DNA from: Chloranthus sessilifolius
Taxonomy: Eukaryota; Streptophyta; Magnoliopsida; Chloranthales; Chloranthaceae
DNA length: 64,000 nucleotides
Assembly (NCBI GenBank): GCA_021018995.1
Contig: CM037592.1
Location: 79,673,301 to 79,737,300 of the forward strand
Direction of reading: 5' to 3'
Positions within the stretch are counted from its first letter, which is position 1. Every line of letters begins with the position of its first letter. A program made the position numbers and the translations under genes. The notes under the pieces are model-generated. The model made no database searches. It saw only the letters and a list, made by a program, of their open reading frames with translations, and had not been told where the DNA came from. Of the stretch, positions 33,449-47,300 are shown one piece after another.

Positions 33449-34619
33449 TTTGGTCATCTAAATATTAACTTAAAGTAACAAAATAGGAATGTGCAGAATT
33501 TTGGGACCTTTGCAGGTAAATAATAAAAGATAGTTTAGGGTCAAGACCCTATTGGGTCATTTCATGAAGTTAGGACTCTGGTGGGTAGATTAGAAAGAGT
33601 TGAGACCCGACTGGGGTAATCCACCCTTTTTCCTTTTTTTTTAACATGTGAAATTGTCTAAGTGGGCCTTCTTATAGGTGAGTTATATTCTTTAAGAACT
33701 ATGCCATACAAGATAAGCATCTAAAAGATTTAAAACAATCAAATGTCATTTAAAATTAGTGGTATATTGGATTTAAATGATAGCCGTTAATTCTACAGGG
33801 TGTATGATTAATTCCTTTCAAGCAGACGTTCGAGGTTATTTTTCAAACTAATGTTTTACACCATAGATCTTTAAATCAGGCGCATCCATCTGAGGACACA
33901 AATGATGAATATTTAAAAATATAAAGTGGCTATAAAAAAAAAAAAAATTATTATGAGATACAGAAGAAAATATGTTAACCTGTTTAACGTTCAATCTGAT
34001 TTTTTTACATAATAAAATAAATATATTACATACTCCATATTCATTAACAATTTATTATTGTCAAAAAAATAATATAAAATATGATTAAAACATGTATCAT
34101 AGTGATAAAAAGTAAAAAATATTCATAAAATTTGAAAAATATCGAAAGAAATTTGGTAAGTCGATCAATCAAGTGAATATTCAGCAAAAAACTTTAGCAG
34201 ACTGTTATGACATATTTCGGCTAAATGCTCCAAAATTCACCAAAATAGCAGTCCGACAAAATTTTTGACAAAATTTTAATGATTTTCCAAAATTGTTAAA
34301 ATTTCATTAATTTCAGCGAATTATCGAAAATTAATGAACTTTTCATTGAAATTAATGATTTTTATTTTTAATTTAGCTATTTTTAAATAATAAATAGGAT
34401 TTTTTTATAAATATCAAATATGACTTTTATGTATATTTTTAGTATTCCCTGGAATTTTCCCAAAACTTTTTCAGTTTTTTTTTTCAATGTTTCAAATTAT
34501 TGCCGAAAATGAAATTTGTTACAATGGGATAGACTAGTACTCAGATTTTTTTTTTTTAGATTTTGACTAGGGTTTGACCATTCTCACCAGTTTAATAGTA
34601 GTACCATTCAAAGTTTTCA
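33449..34619. other. AT-rich stretch without recognised features
   Basis: Poly-A/T runs and no coding signal. 34280-34400 has loose 'aaaattaatgaa' repeats. Confidence 0.5.
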
Positions 34620-34930
34620 CGGACGAATATCATTGTCTGATTTGAATTAGATGACGGAGATGTTTTTTTGTTCCAATCTTCATGACAATAGATCTTAAGA
34701 ACGTGATGCCCCTATCAGATGGTCAGAGACATGACACATGTCCCTAAATTGAAGGTCATGTGGAATCAACTTCTGATAAACTCTTTTGCCCATGGTCTAG
34801 GTCACTTTAGGGATGTTTGTCATATGAAATTAACATCGGACCATTTGATAAATTTGTCATTATCTAACTTCTATAATGAGGAAGATCGGAATAAAAAATA
34901 ATCTATCATCATATTTAAATCTGTCAATAA
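34620..34930. mobile_element. Diverged member of the ~374-bp MITE family
   Basis: Carries the family phrases 'gatgacggagat', 'ccaatcttcatgacaatagatctta', 'cctatcagatggtcag' and, inverted at the other end, 'ggaagatcgga'. Related to copies at 48969, 50213, 50631 and 53449. Ends not sharply defined. Confidence 0.6.
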
Positions 34931-35282
34931 TTTTTTTCTCAAAAAACATATAAAAAAAATCTGTCAATAATTTTTGTTAGTTACTATTACACGGGACGGA
35001 CGAGAAGAGAGAATTTTGTGACAGAAGAGGAGTGACCCACGTACCAAGAGCGTCGGTACTCGGGTTTCTCTCTCTCGATTTACAAAATATCGTAATTTAT
35101 CGCGAGAAAAATCTCGACAAAAACGGAGAGCATCGTTCTGTTCTGTCACGGGCAAGGAAAAGCCATCTCCCTCATGCAATAGAGGTCCCCACTTTCTTCC
35201 ACGTGTCGTTAATCGTACGGATCGTACGGACGGCAACTAAATTGCATGCAGCGGCAGCTCCCAAATATTTGAAATATAGGTG

Positions 35283-35284
<2 letters not shown>

Positions 35285-35327
<43 letters not shown>
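35285..35327. repeat. (AT)n microsatellite in the CASP-like promoter
   Basis: About 21 AT units ending some 40 bases before the start codon of the CASP-like gene. It occupies the place of the 5' UTR or core promoter and provides TATA-like sequence. Length polymorphism here could affect expression; that is an inference. Confidence 0.95.
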
Positions 35328-35329
<2 letters not shown>

Positions 35330-35369
35330 TGAAAAAGAGTAGAAGTTTTTTTTGCCGCTGGACGTAAAC

Positions 35370-38300
35370 ATGAACAACGGCCGGAAACCTCCGCCGGAGA
35401 CAGGGATTCGGATGCCGGAGTTGAAGTTATCGGCGGATTCAGCCACCATGAGCGGCCCACTTGTACCGGTTACCGCCGGATCTGACCGGAATGTACACCC
35501 GAAAACTGACATGTGTCACGCCGGAGTCCGGTTGCTCTGCTTGTTCTCGTCGGTGACGGCGTTCTCTTTCATGGTAACTGCGGAGCAGTCGGCGACCGTC
35601 TCCGTCTATGGCTTCCAGCTCCCTGTCTACTCCAAGTGGTCGTATTCCGACTCCTTTGAGTAAGTTTTTTCCCGTAATACCCTCGCCATTCATGTTTATT
35701 TACAGTAAATGCCAGGCAATTTTTTTTCCTTTTGGTTGACGGAAACACCCCTGAAAATGGTAAATATTTACTACTGCTGCTACTGATCAATGAAGAAAGA
35801 AATACTAAAAAGCGATATTTTAGCATAAACTAATTTTTATTTTTTGGTTGATCAAAAGCCCACCTCAAAATGGTAAAATTACCCTGTAAAACTATAGAGG
35901 TCATAGGGGTTAGGGGTAATTTAGTCCGATAAAAAATGGGATTGGGAAGATTCAGAAACTCGCCGTTTTTGTTCATTTTTACTGAGATGCCACGAATTTT
36001 TTTTCCATTTGATTGACGGAAATACCCCTGAAGATGGTAAATATTTATTACTGCTACTGATCGATGAAGAAAAAAGAAACACTAGGGCGGTATTTTAGCA
36101 GAAAGTAAGTTTTGGGTTTCGTTGACTAAGATAACCCCTCAAAACGATAAAATTTACCCTGTAAAAACTATCAAGTTGATACTTCTTGATAGGGCCATGG
36201 GGTTATTGTGGTTGTTACAGGGGTACTTTCGTCCGATAACAAAATTTGGGATTCCGGCAAATCTTTTCTTTTCTGATGGTTTTTTATTTTTTCCGGTAGG
36301 TACTTGGTCGGAATCTCGGCGGCAGTGACGGCGCATTCGCTTCTGCAGCTGCTTCTGAGCATATCGAAGCTAATGAAGAAGTCACCGGTGATTCCTTCCC
36401 GGAGTCATGCTTGGTTACTATTTGCTGGTGATCAGGTGAAACTACTAACTCCTAGAACCATTAGATCATGATCCAACGATAATGATGACCATCTTTGGTG
36501 TTCTAGGGATGTGTTTGTATTAGGTGGAAGGGCCTGGGCACCAACAGGGGTGCATGGGTTATTGCATCTCTCCAAACTGGTCAAATCTCGAGAGATGCAC
36601 GGATATTTATGGGTGCCAAATCAGTGAATACGATATGACTCCCCATCCGATATGGATGCCCCTTGATACGTATCCGGTACCTATAGCTGGTTTGGATGAT
36701 ATGTATCCGATATATCTAATATGTATAGCTGGTGTGGCTGATATGTATCGATATATCCAATATGTTTGGGCCTGGGACTCGGGCGAGGATGCCCAATATG
36801 CATCCATTTTAAATCCTTGCAACTAATACCAATCATTGAGGGAAATTTTAGTTCTTTTCATAAATGCCCTAGTCATTAGTCAACAATGCATGTTTTATGA
36901 TAGATAGATAGTCAATGCAGGTGAAGGGTGTTTGCATATAAGTGTTGATTTCGTGATTGGATAGATTTTGGCGCAGCAATCAGGTCTTGTCAGGTTGGAT
37001 CGGGGTCAAACCGATTACTGTCTTTTTCAACCCAAACCCGACCTTACCCGGACAGAAAAAGCTTGGGTCAGATCGGGTTAAAGTATAGTCTAATAAGTTG
37101 GGTCAGGTCGGGTTGGTTCAAGAACCCGAGAACTGAACCTGACCCATTCAATTGATGGGTCGAGATTTCCAATCCAACCGAACCTGATGGGTCCCTAATT
37201 GTGTGAGATGAACTATATTTTGCCACATGGTTTTGTTGAGATCTTGAAATTGACTAAGATATTAAATGCACCTGAAGACCCTCTTAATGAGTCTATAATT
37301 TCATTGTCTCTTTCGGCACATGCGTGTGTGTGCATGCATTTTCATTTTTTTAAAATAATTTGAATTCGTAGCCATCTAGATTGTAGGAAAGCACCAAAGA
37401 GGCAATAGCCCAGTTTGTACGCTCCCTCCAATGTGAGGGAGTGTAGGCTGTCGGTTCGATTCTCGTCCTCCACGTTATTTCCCACCCTTGTCTTTTCAAG
37501 GTGTAGGTTGGGTTCTGTTAGTTAACCCTCACCACTATAGTTGGTGCTCCCTCACGCTGCTCCACAATTGTCACATGTGTATGCGTGCTTGCTCCTTGGT
37601 TCTCGAGGTTGTCTCGGCCGAATGATCGTGCAAAAAAAAAGATTGCGGGAAAGCTTACAACATATCACCTCGTGGTGCACAACCCTTTATATATATATAT
37701 ATATATATGATCTCCCGAGTCATGGTTTTATATTCCATGACTCAAGCTGGCTGCAATAACTGCCTTTGACTTGTCAAAGGGACTTGAAAATGACACAACC
37801 AATAGCGGCTCAAGTCTCATATATAGGACTATATATATATATAGGACAATGTTATATGGCGAACAGGAAACGGCAGACCATTCAACGGATTGCTGATGTG
37901 GCGCGATGCAAGCGCAATGGGGCCCAACCATGGGTCAAAATCTTGGACAATACCGATATGTATCGGTTTTGGGGGTCACCGATACGATACATTCAAGGTA
38001 CCGTATCGGTGCTTCCCATACAAAATGTCAATATACCGGACGATACATACCAATGTATTATCCGGAACCGATACGTATCGTCCGGTATGAATCAATTTTC
38101 CGGTTTTTTGACCCATTGGCCCAACAATGCATGTCGTGGCAGCCACTTATATCGCGCCACATAAGCGCCCGTTGAATGGTCTGCTTTTTCCCGTCCGTTC
38201 ATTATAATTTTCCATATATTTATATATATGTGTGTATGAGTGTGTCTATATATATATATATATATATAGTCCAAAGATGGAAATCATTGTAATATTCTGA

Positions 38301-41300
38301 ACCATTCATGAACATTACAGCAAACACAATTAAGATTTATTCTATCATTCTATGTACTGTGACGCGTTATTGTTGGTGGGTGGTGCATGCATCAATAGTG
38401 GTTAATGCTTTGTTTTTTTTTTGAAAGGAAGTTAATGCTTTGTTAAACCATTGGCATTTTGATCGTCCATTACCAATATGTATCCCATCCATGAGTGCAG
38501 TTCAAAAGAATGGCATGGTCAAAATACAACCGAGATTGTTTTTTAAGCAAATATGTAGTATAAGTAGCTAAACCATTTGAGATTTTTGTCATCAAATACG
38601 AAGCTCATCCAAAAATTCTCTTTGAAACAAATTATTACAAACATGAACTTAGGGCAAATTTTAAACCCATTCAAATTCTCTGTCAAAATTTCCCTAGTCT
38701 ATTATTTATCATCTCATGCAACATCATGATTGATGAAGCATCGTTTCAAGAGGAGATTAGGAGCTTTTCGATGTACTATCTTAATACAAACATACTAGAT
38801 GAAATTTTTTATTGTCCATGATATGTGACCTTTTTGCTCAAGATACTGTAAAGAGAACTATGCTATCTCATACACTGATTAAAGAGAACTCTAAATTCTA
38901 ACACTAATACTTTCTAGTAACTGAGAATTTTTCATTCCACTTCATAGTTATCAGAGGGTCTCTTGTAAAACAGAATCTCCATGGTTTTATCAATATATGT
39001 TATAAATTGTGTCAGATTCGAAATCAAGGGCACCACAATGGCCTGGTAAATTACAACCAACATATGTGCACTCAATCTATCGTGTTTATTTCCTTGAACA
39101 GTGAACAAGTCTTCAATGTTTTCCAGGCCCTTATCTTGATCTTGAAATTGGCGCTATCGTGTTTTTTCGTGGAGGGATCAACTCAAGGGATGCCTGATCC
39201 GTTGTAAATGGAATTAATGGGAACTGGGAAGGCTTTTTTCTTCCAATTGTGCACTCATTTCTCTCAAAGTCTCAACCTTTGATGCATCCTTCATCCTTAT
39301 ATCCATTGGGTCCTCCATGGACTCTAGCTCATCCTTTGATCTCACATTTCATTGCAAGGGCTTTCCTCGCAGCTGTTGGCGTTATAGCACACCCTAAACT
39401 GCTCATCGAATGAAATCCATCCACGAGGACACCCTACACTGCTCATCTAGTGGAATTACAACTCATCGTTCATGACATTATAGCACACCCTATACTGCTC
39501 ATCTATTGAAATTCCAAGCACAACATTTGTTGTTTATGGCTCTAACTTTAGTTATACCTTTGGAGGTATGGTGGACCAAGGTGTTCTTATTGGGCCGGAG
39601 GTTAAAGGGTCCCACAAGACCCTTACTGGAGGTTTGAGGGCCGGCAGGCCCCGAAGGAGGCATTCTCGATATTAGAAAATGCATTGAAAGCCCTAGGTGC
39701 TATATAAAAGGTCTTTCGGAAAAATCCTAATTTGGGATTGTATTTTCAAATTTCGAGAATCATCAATAGAAACTGTTCATCACTGACTGTGGACGTAGGC
39801 AATCTTGCCAAACCACGTAAACATGGCTCAAATTCTCGAACTCCGACAATGTTTTGGTCAGTCCCCAGAAGGGAGAATTCCACAATTCTTGCAGAAAATT
39901 TACCAATGTTCCGACCGGTGCATTTTTTTATTAAAAAATTTGAAAAAATCACAAAACTTTCAATAAATATCTCATGTTTTTTAACAATGTTGACCTCCTT
40001 TTTGGCTAAGTTCTAAGCTTTTACCGTACAACGATTTCCAGTGGATGTAAGTTGATTATCTGCTAATATCTCGTTGAATAAGGCTAGATTTAAGGAGGTA
40101 AGGTCCCAAGTAGCAAATAGGGTGGTAGAGAGGAGAGAGGAATAAGAGAGGAGAAAATAGAGAGAGGGAACGCGTGATTTTCGGACATTTATATGGTGCT
40201 CCTTTAAGTGGCAACATTTTCAAAAAAAAAAATAAAAAAATCTCGAATGGAAGAATTATGAAAAATCCGGCTAGAAAATAGGTGAAAATTAGGGGGTATT
40301 AAGGTTATTACCGTTTCGGCCAGAATTTTGAACCATGCACGCAAATCTTGTCTACTGTGATTGATCTATTTTTTCATTCTTTTGCATTATTTGTTGGAGC
40401 GTTCATCACGAGGATCGTTGGTGAATTTGGGTGCTTCCACGCAACAACATCAAGATTAAGCTGTGATGCAGGATAAGCGTACGCTAACCCTAAAATATCA
40501 TAAATCCTGCACGATAGGGGTTAGGGTTCAAAATCATCAATTGAAACAAAAAAATAAAATAAAAGAAGAATAATATAAAATATCTTCAGATTTGCTCCAA
40601 AGAGGGTTCCATGGCTTCACACCTAGGATTTTGAGGCTTCACACCAAGGATGTATGTCGGCTTCGCACCAAGCGTATGATAAAATGAAGATTCACTATTC
40701 GAGTTTTGAAGAATCTCTCTTTCTGGTGAAAACTCTTCACAAGCTTTTTAAGGTTTGCACAAAGCAACTCTCAATTTCATTAATCATCAATCTCCTTAAA
40801 ATTGTATTTACAAGGCCTTTATATAGGCAAACAAAATCCTAACTAAGGTTATAATCGAATTTAGAAAGACTCCTAGCCTAAAAGGAAACTAAAACCTAAG
40901 TTTTCGAGTGAAAACTAGGCCTCGCGTGTCGCTTCCGTGTAAAGTCGCTCAAACGAGTTTGGTTGTCGCTCGAGTGAATCGTTAAAATTGCCCACGCCAA
41001 ACTTTTTGTTGATTCTCGCTCGAGCGGGAACCGATGTCGCTCGAGCGAGTTTGGGCAGAGAGTTTTCGCTCAACTCGTCATCGTTCTTGCTCGAGCAGGA
41101 ACCATTGTCGCTCAAGCGAGTCTAGGTAGAGACTCGTGCTCCCTTGCCGGCCCTTAACTTTCCTTTACGGGCCGTTTGAAAGCCTATTTATGGTTTCACT
41201 TCTTCCTTGTTGACTTTCTTTCCTTTAACCCGGCCACGATCCAAACATGCGGATCTAAATTCCGCATCAATCCCTCCTACTTTGAAAAAGTTCGATTTCG

Positions 41301-44300
41301 AACTTTGGCCGAAATTGATTTTCGTGTAGGTTAAGAACAATATTTGGGGAACCTAGATCGGACGCCACTTGGACAAGTAAACTGGATTTGACTCGTCCGA
41401 TTTGACTTTGCTACTCCAATCTAAACTTGTGTTGGTACATGACCAATACGATCCTAGGACCTGTGGACCATGGGATCGATAGGCTTTATTGCGGATAATT
41501 GCTCTTCAATGATCTCGAAATTTTCAATGGTTTCGGGATCTTCAACGGTTTTGGAATCGTCAACAGCCTAGGGATAGAAGTACTCGGATTCACCGTGTGT
41601 AAGGTATATTTCACTGGTCTAGGTACTACCATGGGTGCGGGTAGAGGAACTCTAACTCGTAAAGGTTGTCTCACGGGTACGATTGTGAAGACGAAATTTG
41701 TAACCTTTGGTCTCAAAGCTTGAATCATTGCCAATATGTTTTCAGATAAATCGTGAATAAAAACTTTGATAAGTATCGTACTGATATTTTTAAGCCATGC
41801 ATCTACTATCTGACGTGTCCTTAACAATTCGCAGTAAACATTGTTAAGAAGCGCCATATGCTTGAATATGGGACCATGTTGTTGGTGGGTTACACAATAA
41901 ATGATAGAAATAGATCGGACCATGCTTGAATATGGCACGATTAGCTCGCTGTTTTTAAGACAATATTTGCTCCCTCTATACAACGGGATAACGACAAATT
42001 CGCCTCCCGGATACAATGAAGCCTCGGTAATGCACCGATTTGTCACACACTATGTTGCATTGCAGTGTATGACCCAACGAAACAAACACACAAACTTGCT
42101 CTGGTAGGCACACGAATTTCAAGGACACAGATATAGGATTCGAGATTTACAAGTGAATGAAAACCCCTCTTCTGGCCTCTATTTATAATGTTCGACACCT
42201 TTTCAAGGGCTGTTGTGACTGTTGGTTCCTTGGATCGAGGGCCCTAATTGATCCGATCAACGGTTTCAAGGATCCAAAGATGCACACCAAACGGTTACAT
42301 CTTTTGGTTGTTCAACATTCAGTAATTGCTTTGTCTGAACTGTTTTCATGACTGGTTGGTAACCGCCTAATGGGGCAATCCGTGCCTAGTCAACATGCCA
42401 ATTGATCGGACTATCCTAGATCAAATAATAGATGCTCCTCAAACTCTGCAAAGTGTGCCTTAATTATGCCATTACATCGCTTTGCGATATATGTCTTGAT
42501 GTCTTGTGACAAACCACCGCTATGAGTAATAATTTCACTTTCAAGCCAAACAATATAAACAGTAAGTTTTCATATATATGACAAGAAACTTTCTTGTAAA
42601 TTAAAGAGGTGGGACTAACTTTTACAATACTTTCAAATTTTGGTGGGAATAGTTTCCCTCCAATATTTTTCAAAATTCAAATCACCTTTTGATGCGGGAA
42701 CTTACTAAATGCAATGCTAGGGCTGAGATTAGGATTAAAATTAATTTAATTAATTAAAATGACAATTTCTCATAACAAATTATCACGAAAATTCTAGAAA
42801 TTCAATTAGGTAATTTAATTTCGACCCAAAATAGTGTTACTTTTGTGTATGTTCCCTATCGCGGATCTAGAAAACTAGGGTTTTTATGAACGACTAGATC
42901 TCCGATAGTTTTAGGGCGTCGAACGAACTCGCAAGTGGGTGCTCTCGATACCAAACGAAAATAAAAGGCTAATAAAATTAATGATGAACAAAATATTGAT
43001 TTAGGGCTTTTATGAGATCAATAAAATAATTAGGATTACGCTACTTACGCAAACCGTAAATCTAAAGAAGATAGAGATGAAAGAAGAGTTGGCCTCGCAC
43101 CAAACCGCAAGCATGAATCGAATAATCGCTCTCCGTTTTAAGAGAATTACACCCTCACGAAAGTTAAAAACTCTCAATTTTGCATAAGCAATTTTCATTA
43201 ACCAAAAAATAATAATAAAAGTGTTTACAAGTCTTTAAATATTCTAACCAATGCATAAAATTAGAAATCCTAGTATAACTCTAGTTCCTAATTCAAATAA
43301 AAGAAATATCCTAATTCTTCTAAAACAATAAAGTCCTAAACAATAAGGAAACTAATCCTATTTCTAATAAAAGAAACAACTCTTACTTTCTAAAATAAAA
43401 TAATAAAAGAAACTAATCATAACTCAATTAGGATTTTTGAAATTCGTCACTTTATGTGCAGCCTCCGAAAACTGACCATAACTTCTTCAATACTTGTCGG
43501 AATTGCTCAAATTTTAGCTCGTTGGAAAGCTACTTTGATAAGCTTTCAAATATGTTCAATTTCGTATCAATTCGATTTCGTTTGACACTTCAAAATAGGT
43601 CAAACATAAAAGTGACGGGATTGAAAGTTAAAGACCCTAATAAATTATGGACTTTTTTCTTTTTGATCAAATGGGTCTTTTTAAAAAAAAAACTCATTCG
43701 TGGGTCCACTTTCTCTTTTGACGTCTCCTCTTTATTCGATTACGATTCAAACAGGCGGATCTAAAATACGCATCAATCCCCTCTACTTTGAAAAAGTTCG
43801 ACCTCGAACTTTGGTTGGCATGAGTTTTCACGGTCGCGATCACAGACAATATATATGGAACTTCGATCGGAAGTGACTGAAATCGAACGTCCCATGGTTG
43901 TGATAGAGCTCCAAGAGATCCGGGTCAATCTGCTGAAACTCTTGTGTAATCCACATATTCTCTGTGTCAGCCTTGTTCTTCCACTTGACCAAGTACTTCT
44001 GAAGTCCCCCGTGGTTGGTGGATACAATCTGATCTTCCAGCACATCTTCGATAATCTCACGGATTTGCCGAGTAGGTGGGGGTAACGGTGTGGGAAGGGG
44101 AATAATTGGATCATCGGATGTAGAAGGCTCAAAGGGGTTGGCAGGGATGGTTGAAGGGCCATGGAATGGAACAAGGTCCTCCACATTGATAGTCGTGATT
44201 ATCTCCAATTCCGGCAGAAGATCTAAGATATAAGCATTAGAACCGGCACGCTTCAAGATCTGATAGGGTCCAACATCACGAGCTTGTAACTTCTTTGCAA

Positions 44301-47300
44301 CTATTTGCGGGAATCGCTCGGGTATATTCCGAACCATCACAAAATCACCTTCTTGGAATTCTTTGAACCGTCTATGAGAATCTGCAGAGAATTTATATTT
44401 TTCATTCTTTAAATTAATTCTTTTCTTAATCTCAGCATGTAACTCATGAATGCAATATGCAAAACTGGATGCAGACTCTGATGACCTTTGATGAATGGAT
44501 ATTGGGAGAAAATCTATGTGTGTTATAGTTTTCAGCTTACCCTTCCATTGGATGAGGTATGCCTGATGTTTCTCAGATTGCGTTCTCCTTGCAGTCCAAG
44601 TGTTGTCAATTTTCGATTTACCTTTCCACTTAAGAAGATACTCTCGATATGCTTGGTGTGTCTTTACCTTAGTAACAAAATATGGATCTTCCAAAACTCT
44701 TCCATCTAACCTCTTCATATATTGTTCAGGTGGGTATTTGGAAATCAATGAGTAGATAGGATTGGGCTCAGGTGGATGGGCATCCAGGAATGAGTCTAAA
44801 AGGATTTGTTGTTGGGCCTAAAAAAGGTGTACGTGCATTTACACTCGACTCGATTAACTCGTGTGTACTCGCTTCAACCAAAACCAAAGACTTTGGGGTA
44901 CTCGATTCAATTGACGCTAATGGTTTTTGTGTACCCAGTTCGATGGACTCACATGTATTCGACCCAATGGGCACCAACAAGTTGTGTGCGCCCAACTCTA
45001 CGGGTACCAATGACTCATAGGCATGTGGCTCGATTGGTTCACGTGTGGGTGATTCAACATCGCTACTCACGAAGGAAATAGAAGTCTCTTTAACACAAAT
45101 TAGACTTTCATTAGCTTCTTCTATCTCCTCTTCACTCAGCACGGTACTAGGGTCGTACACTTCTTTCACTTCCCTATTATCCGGCTCCTTAGGACTCACT
45201 CTTTTAGTCAATAAATTCTGAGTGAGAAATTTTGTGGGACATTGGTATGCAAAGTGTCCAAACCCTTGACACTTAAGGCAATCAGGACACTTATCCGTCT
45301 TGGTTTTCAAACTCCGAAGAAGGTGACGGTGTGTTAAAGGAACATACTTTTCAATAAGTCTCACCTTCATGTCCTCCCATGTGGAGATGTGTTTATTTTG
45401 AAGAGATTCAATACGATATTCTACGCGAGTCCAAAAATTTTTGGCATTACCCTCCAACTTTGTTTTTGCTAGCCTAATTTTGTACTCATTTGGTACGCCA
45501 TACCAATCAAAATATTCCTCTACACTAGACAACCACTCCACAAAGGTTTTGGGGTTTAACCATCCCTCAAAACTTGGAACCTCATTCCGAATAGATTTAA
45601 TAAACTTCTCGGCAGGGTCGTACTCGGGTTCACAATGATGAGGGTATCCCCTAACTCTAGTCTCATCACGATTTTTAGGACTTTGCCAAGAATTTGGAGT
45701 GTAGTGGTTTCCTTGTTTGGCTAGTACCATTTCATGACGGGTAGGAATTCACGATGACATGTAAGTGACTCATACATGATGTTTGACACAAACACAATTC
45801 AGTCACAATACTAAAAAGACACACTATGAACCAACAATGGATAAGGACTTTTGTCAAACACTAGACGTGCACACTAAGGAAAACTAATAAAATAAAATGC
45901 AATAAGATTGAAATGACATGCAATTATGAAACTAAGTGATGTAAAACAAAAGTTAGACAAAGCCTAGATGAAAGCTAGACAAAAAAAAAAACTTAGACGA
46001 AAGCTTTAAAAAAATTATTTAAAAAAAAAATGCAGACAAAAAGCTAGACGAAAATTACAGAAAAAAGCCAGATGAACTTTTCAGACAAAAGCTAGAGAAA
46101 TTTTTTAAAAAGACAAAGCCAGACAAAAATTATAGACAAAAAGGTAGACGGAAAATTTAAGACAAAAACTAGATAAAATTTTTTTAGACAAAAGCTAGAC
46201 AAAAATTTTCAGACAAAAATCAGACAAATAAAAAATCTAAAAAAAGAAAAAAAAACCTAAAAGCCTAAAACTAAACTAATGCTTTGATACCAATTTGATG
46301 CGGGAACTTACTAAATGCAATGCTAGGGTTGAGATTACGATTAAAATTAATTTAATTAATTAAAATAACAATTTCTCATAACAAATTATCACGAAAATTC
46401 TAGAAATTCAATTAGGTGATTTAATTTCGGCCCAAAATAGTGTTACTTTCGTGTACGTTCCCTATCGCGGATCTAGAAGACTAGGGTTTTTATGAACGGC
46501 TAGATCTCTGATAGTTTTAGGGCGTCGAACGAACTCGCAAGCGGGTGCTCTCGATACCAAACGAAAATAAAAGGTTAATAAAATTAATGATGAACAAAAT
46601 ATTGATTTAGGGCTTTTATGAGATCAATAAAATAATTAGGATTACGCTACTTACGCAAACCGTAGATCTAAAGAAGATAGAGATGAAAGAAGAGTTGGCC
46701 TCGCACCAAACCGCAAGTGGGAATCGAATAATCGCTCTCCGTTTTAAGAGAATCATATTCTTACGAAAGTTAAAAACTTTCAATTTTGCATAAGCAATTT
46801 TCATTAACCAAAAAATAATAATAAAAGTATTTACAAGCCTTTAAATATTCTAACCAATGCATAAAATTAGAAATCCTAGTATAACTCTAATTCCTAATTC
46901 AAATAAAAGAAATATCCTAATTCTTCTAAAATAATAAAGTCCTAAACAATAAGGAAACTAATCCTATTTCTAATAAAAGAAACAACTCTTACTTTCTAAA
47001 ATAAAATAATAAAAGAAACTTCAATTAGGATTCTTGAAATTCGTCATTTTATGTGCAGCCTCCGAAAATTGACCATAACTTCTTCAATACTTGTCGGAAT
47101 TGTTCAAATTTTAGCTCGTTCGAAAGCTACTTCGTTAAGCTTTCAAATATGATCAATTTCGTATCAATCCGACTTCGTTTGATACTTCAAAATAGGCAAA
47201 ACATAAAAGTGACGGGATTGAAAGTTAAAGACCCTAATAAATTTTGGATTTTTTTCTTTTTGATCAAACGGGTTTTTTTTTTTAAAAAACCCATTCGTGG

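Noticed and set aside
35439-35826. Minus-strand ORFs of 84-85 residues over the CASP-like exon 1
   Set aside because: Shadows of a GC-rich coding exon; no family features.
36524-36826. Plus-strand 100-residue ORF
   Set aside because: Composed of GATATGTATC-type repeats; Tyr/Ile/Pro-rich text is a translation artefact of the repeat.
38092-38274. Minus-strand ORF rich in Tyr-Ile and Thr-His
   Set aside because: Translation of TA and TG microsatellites.
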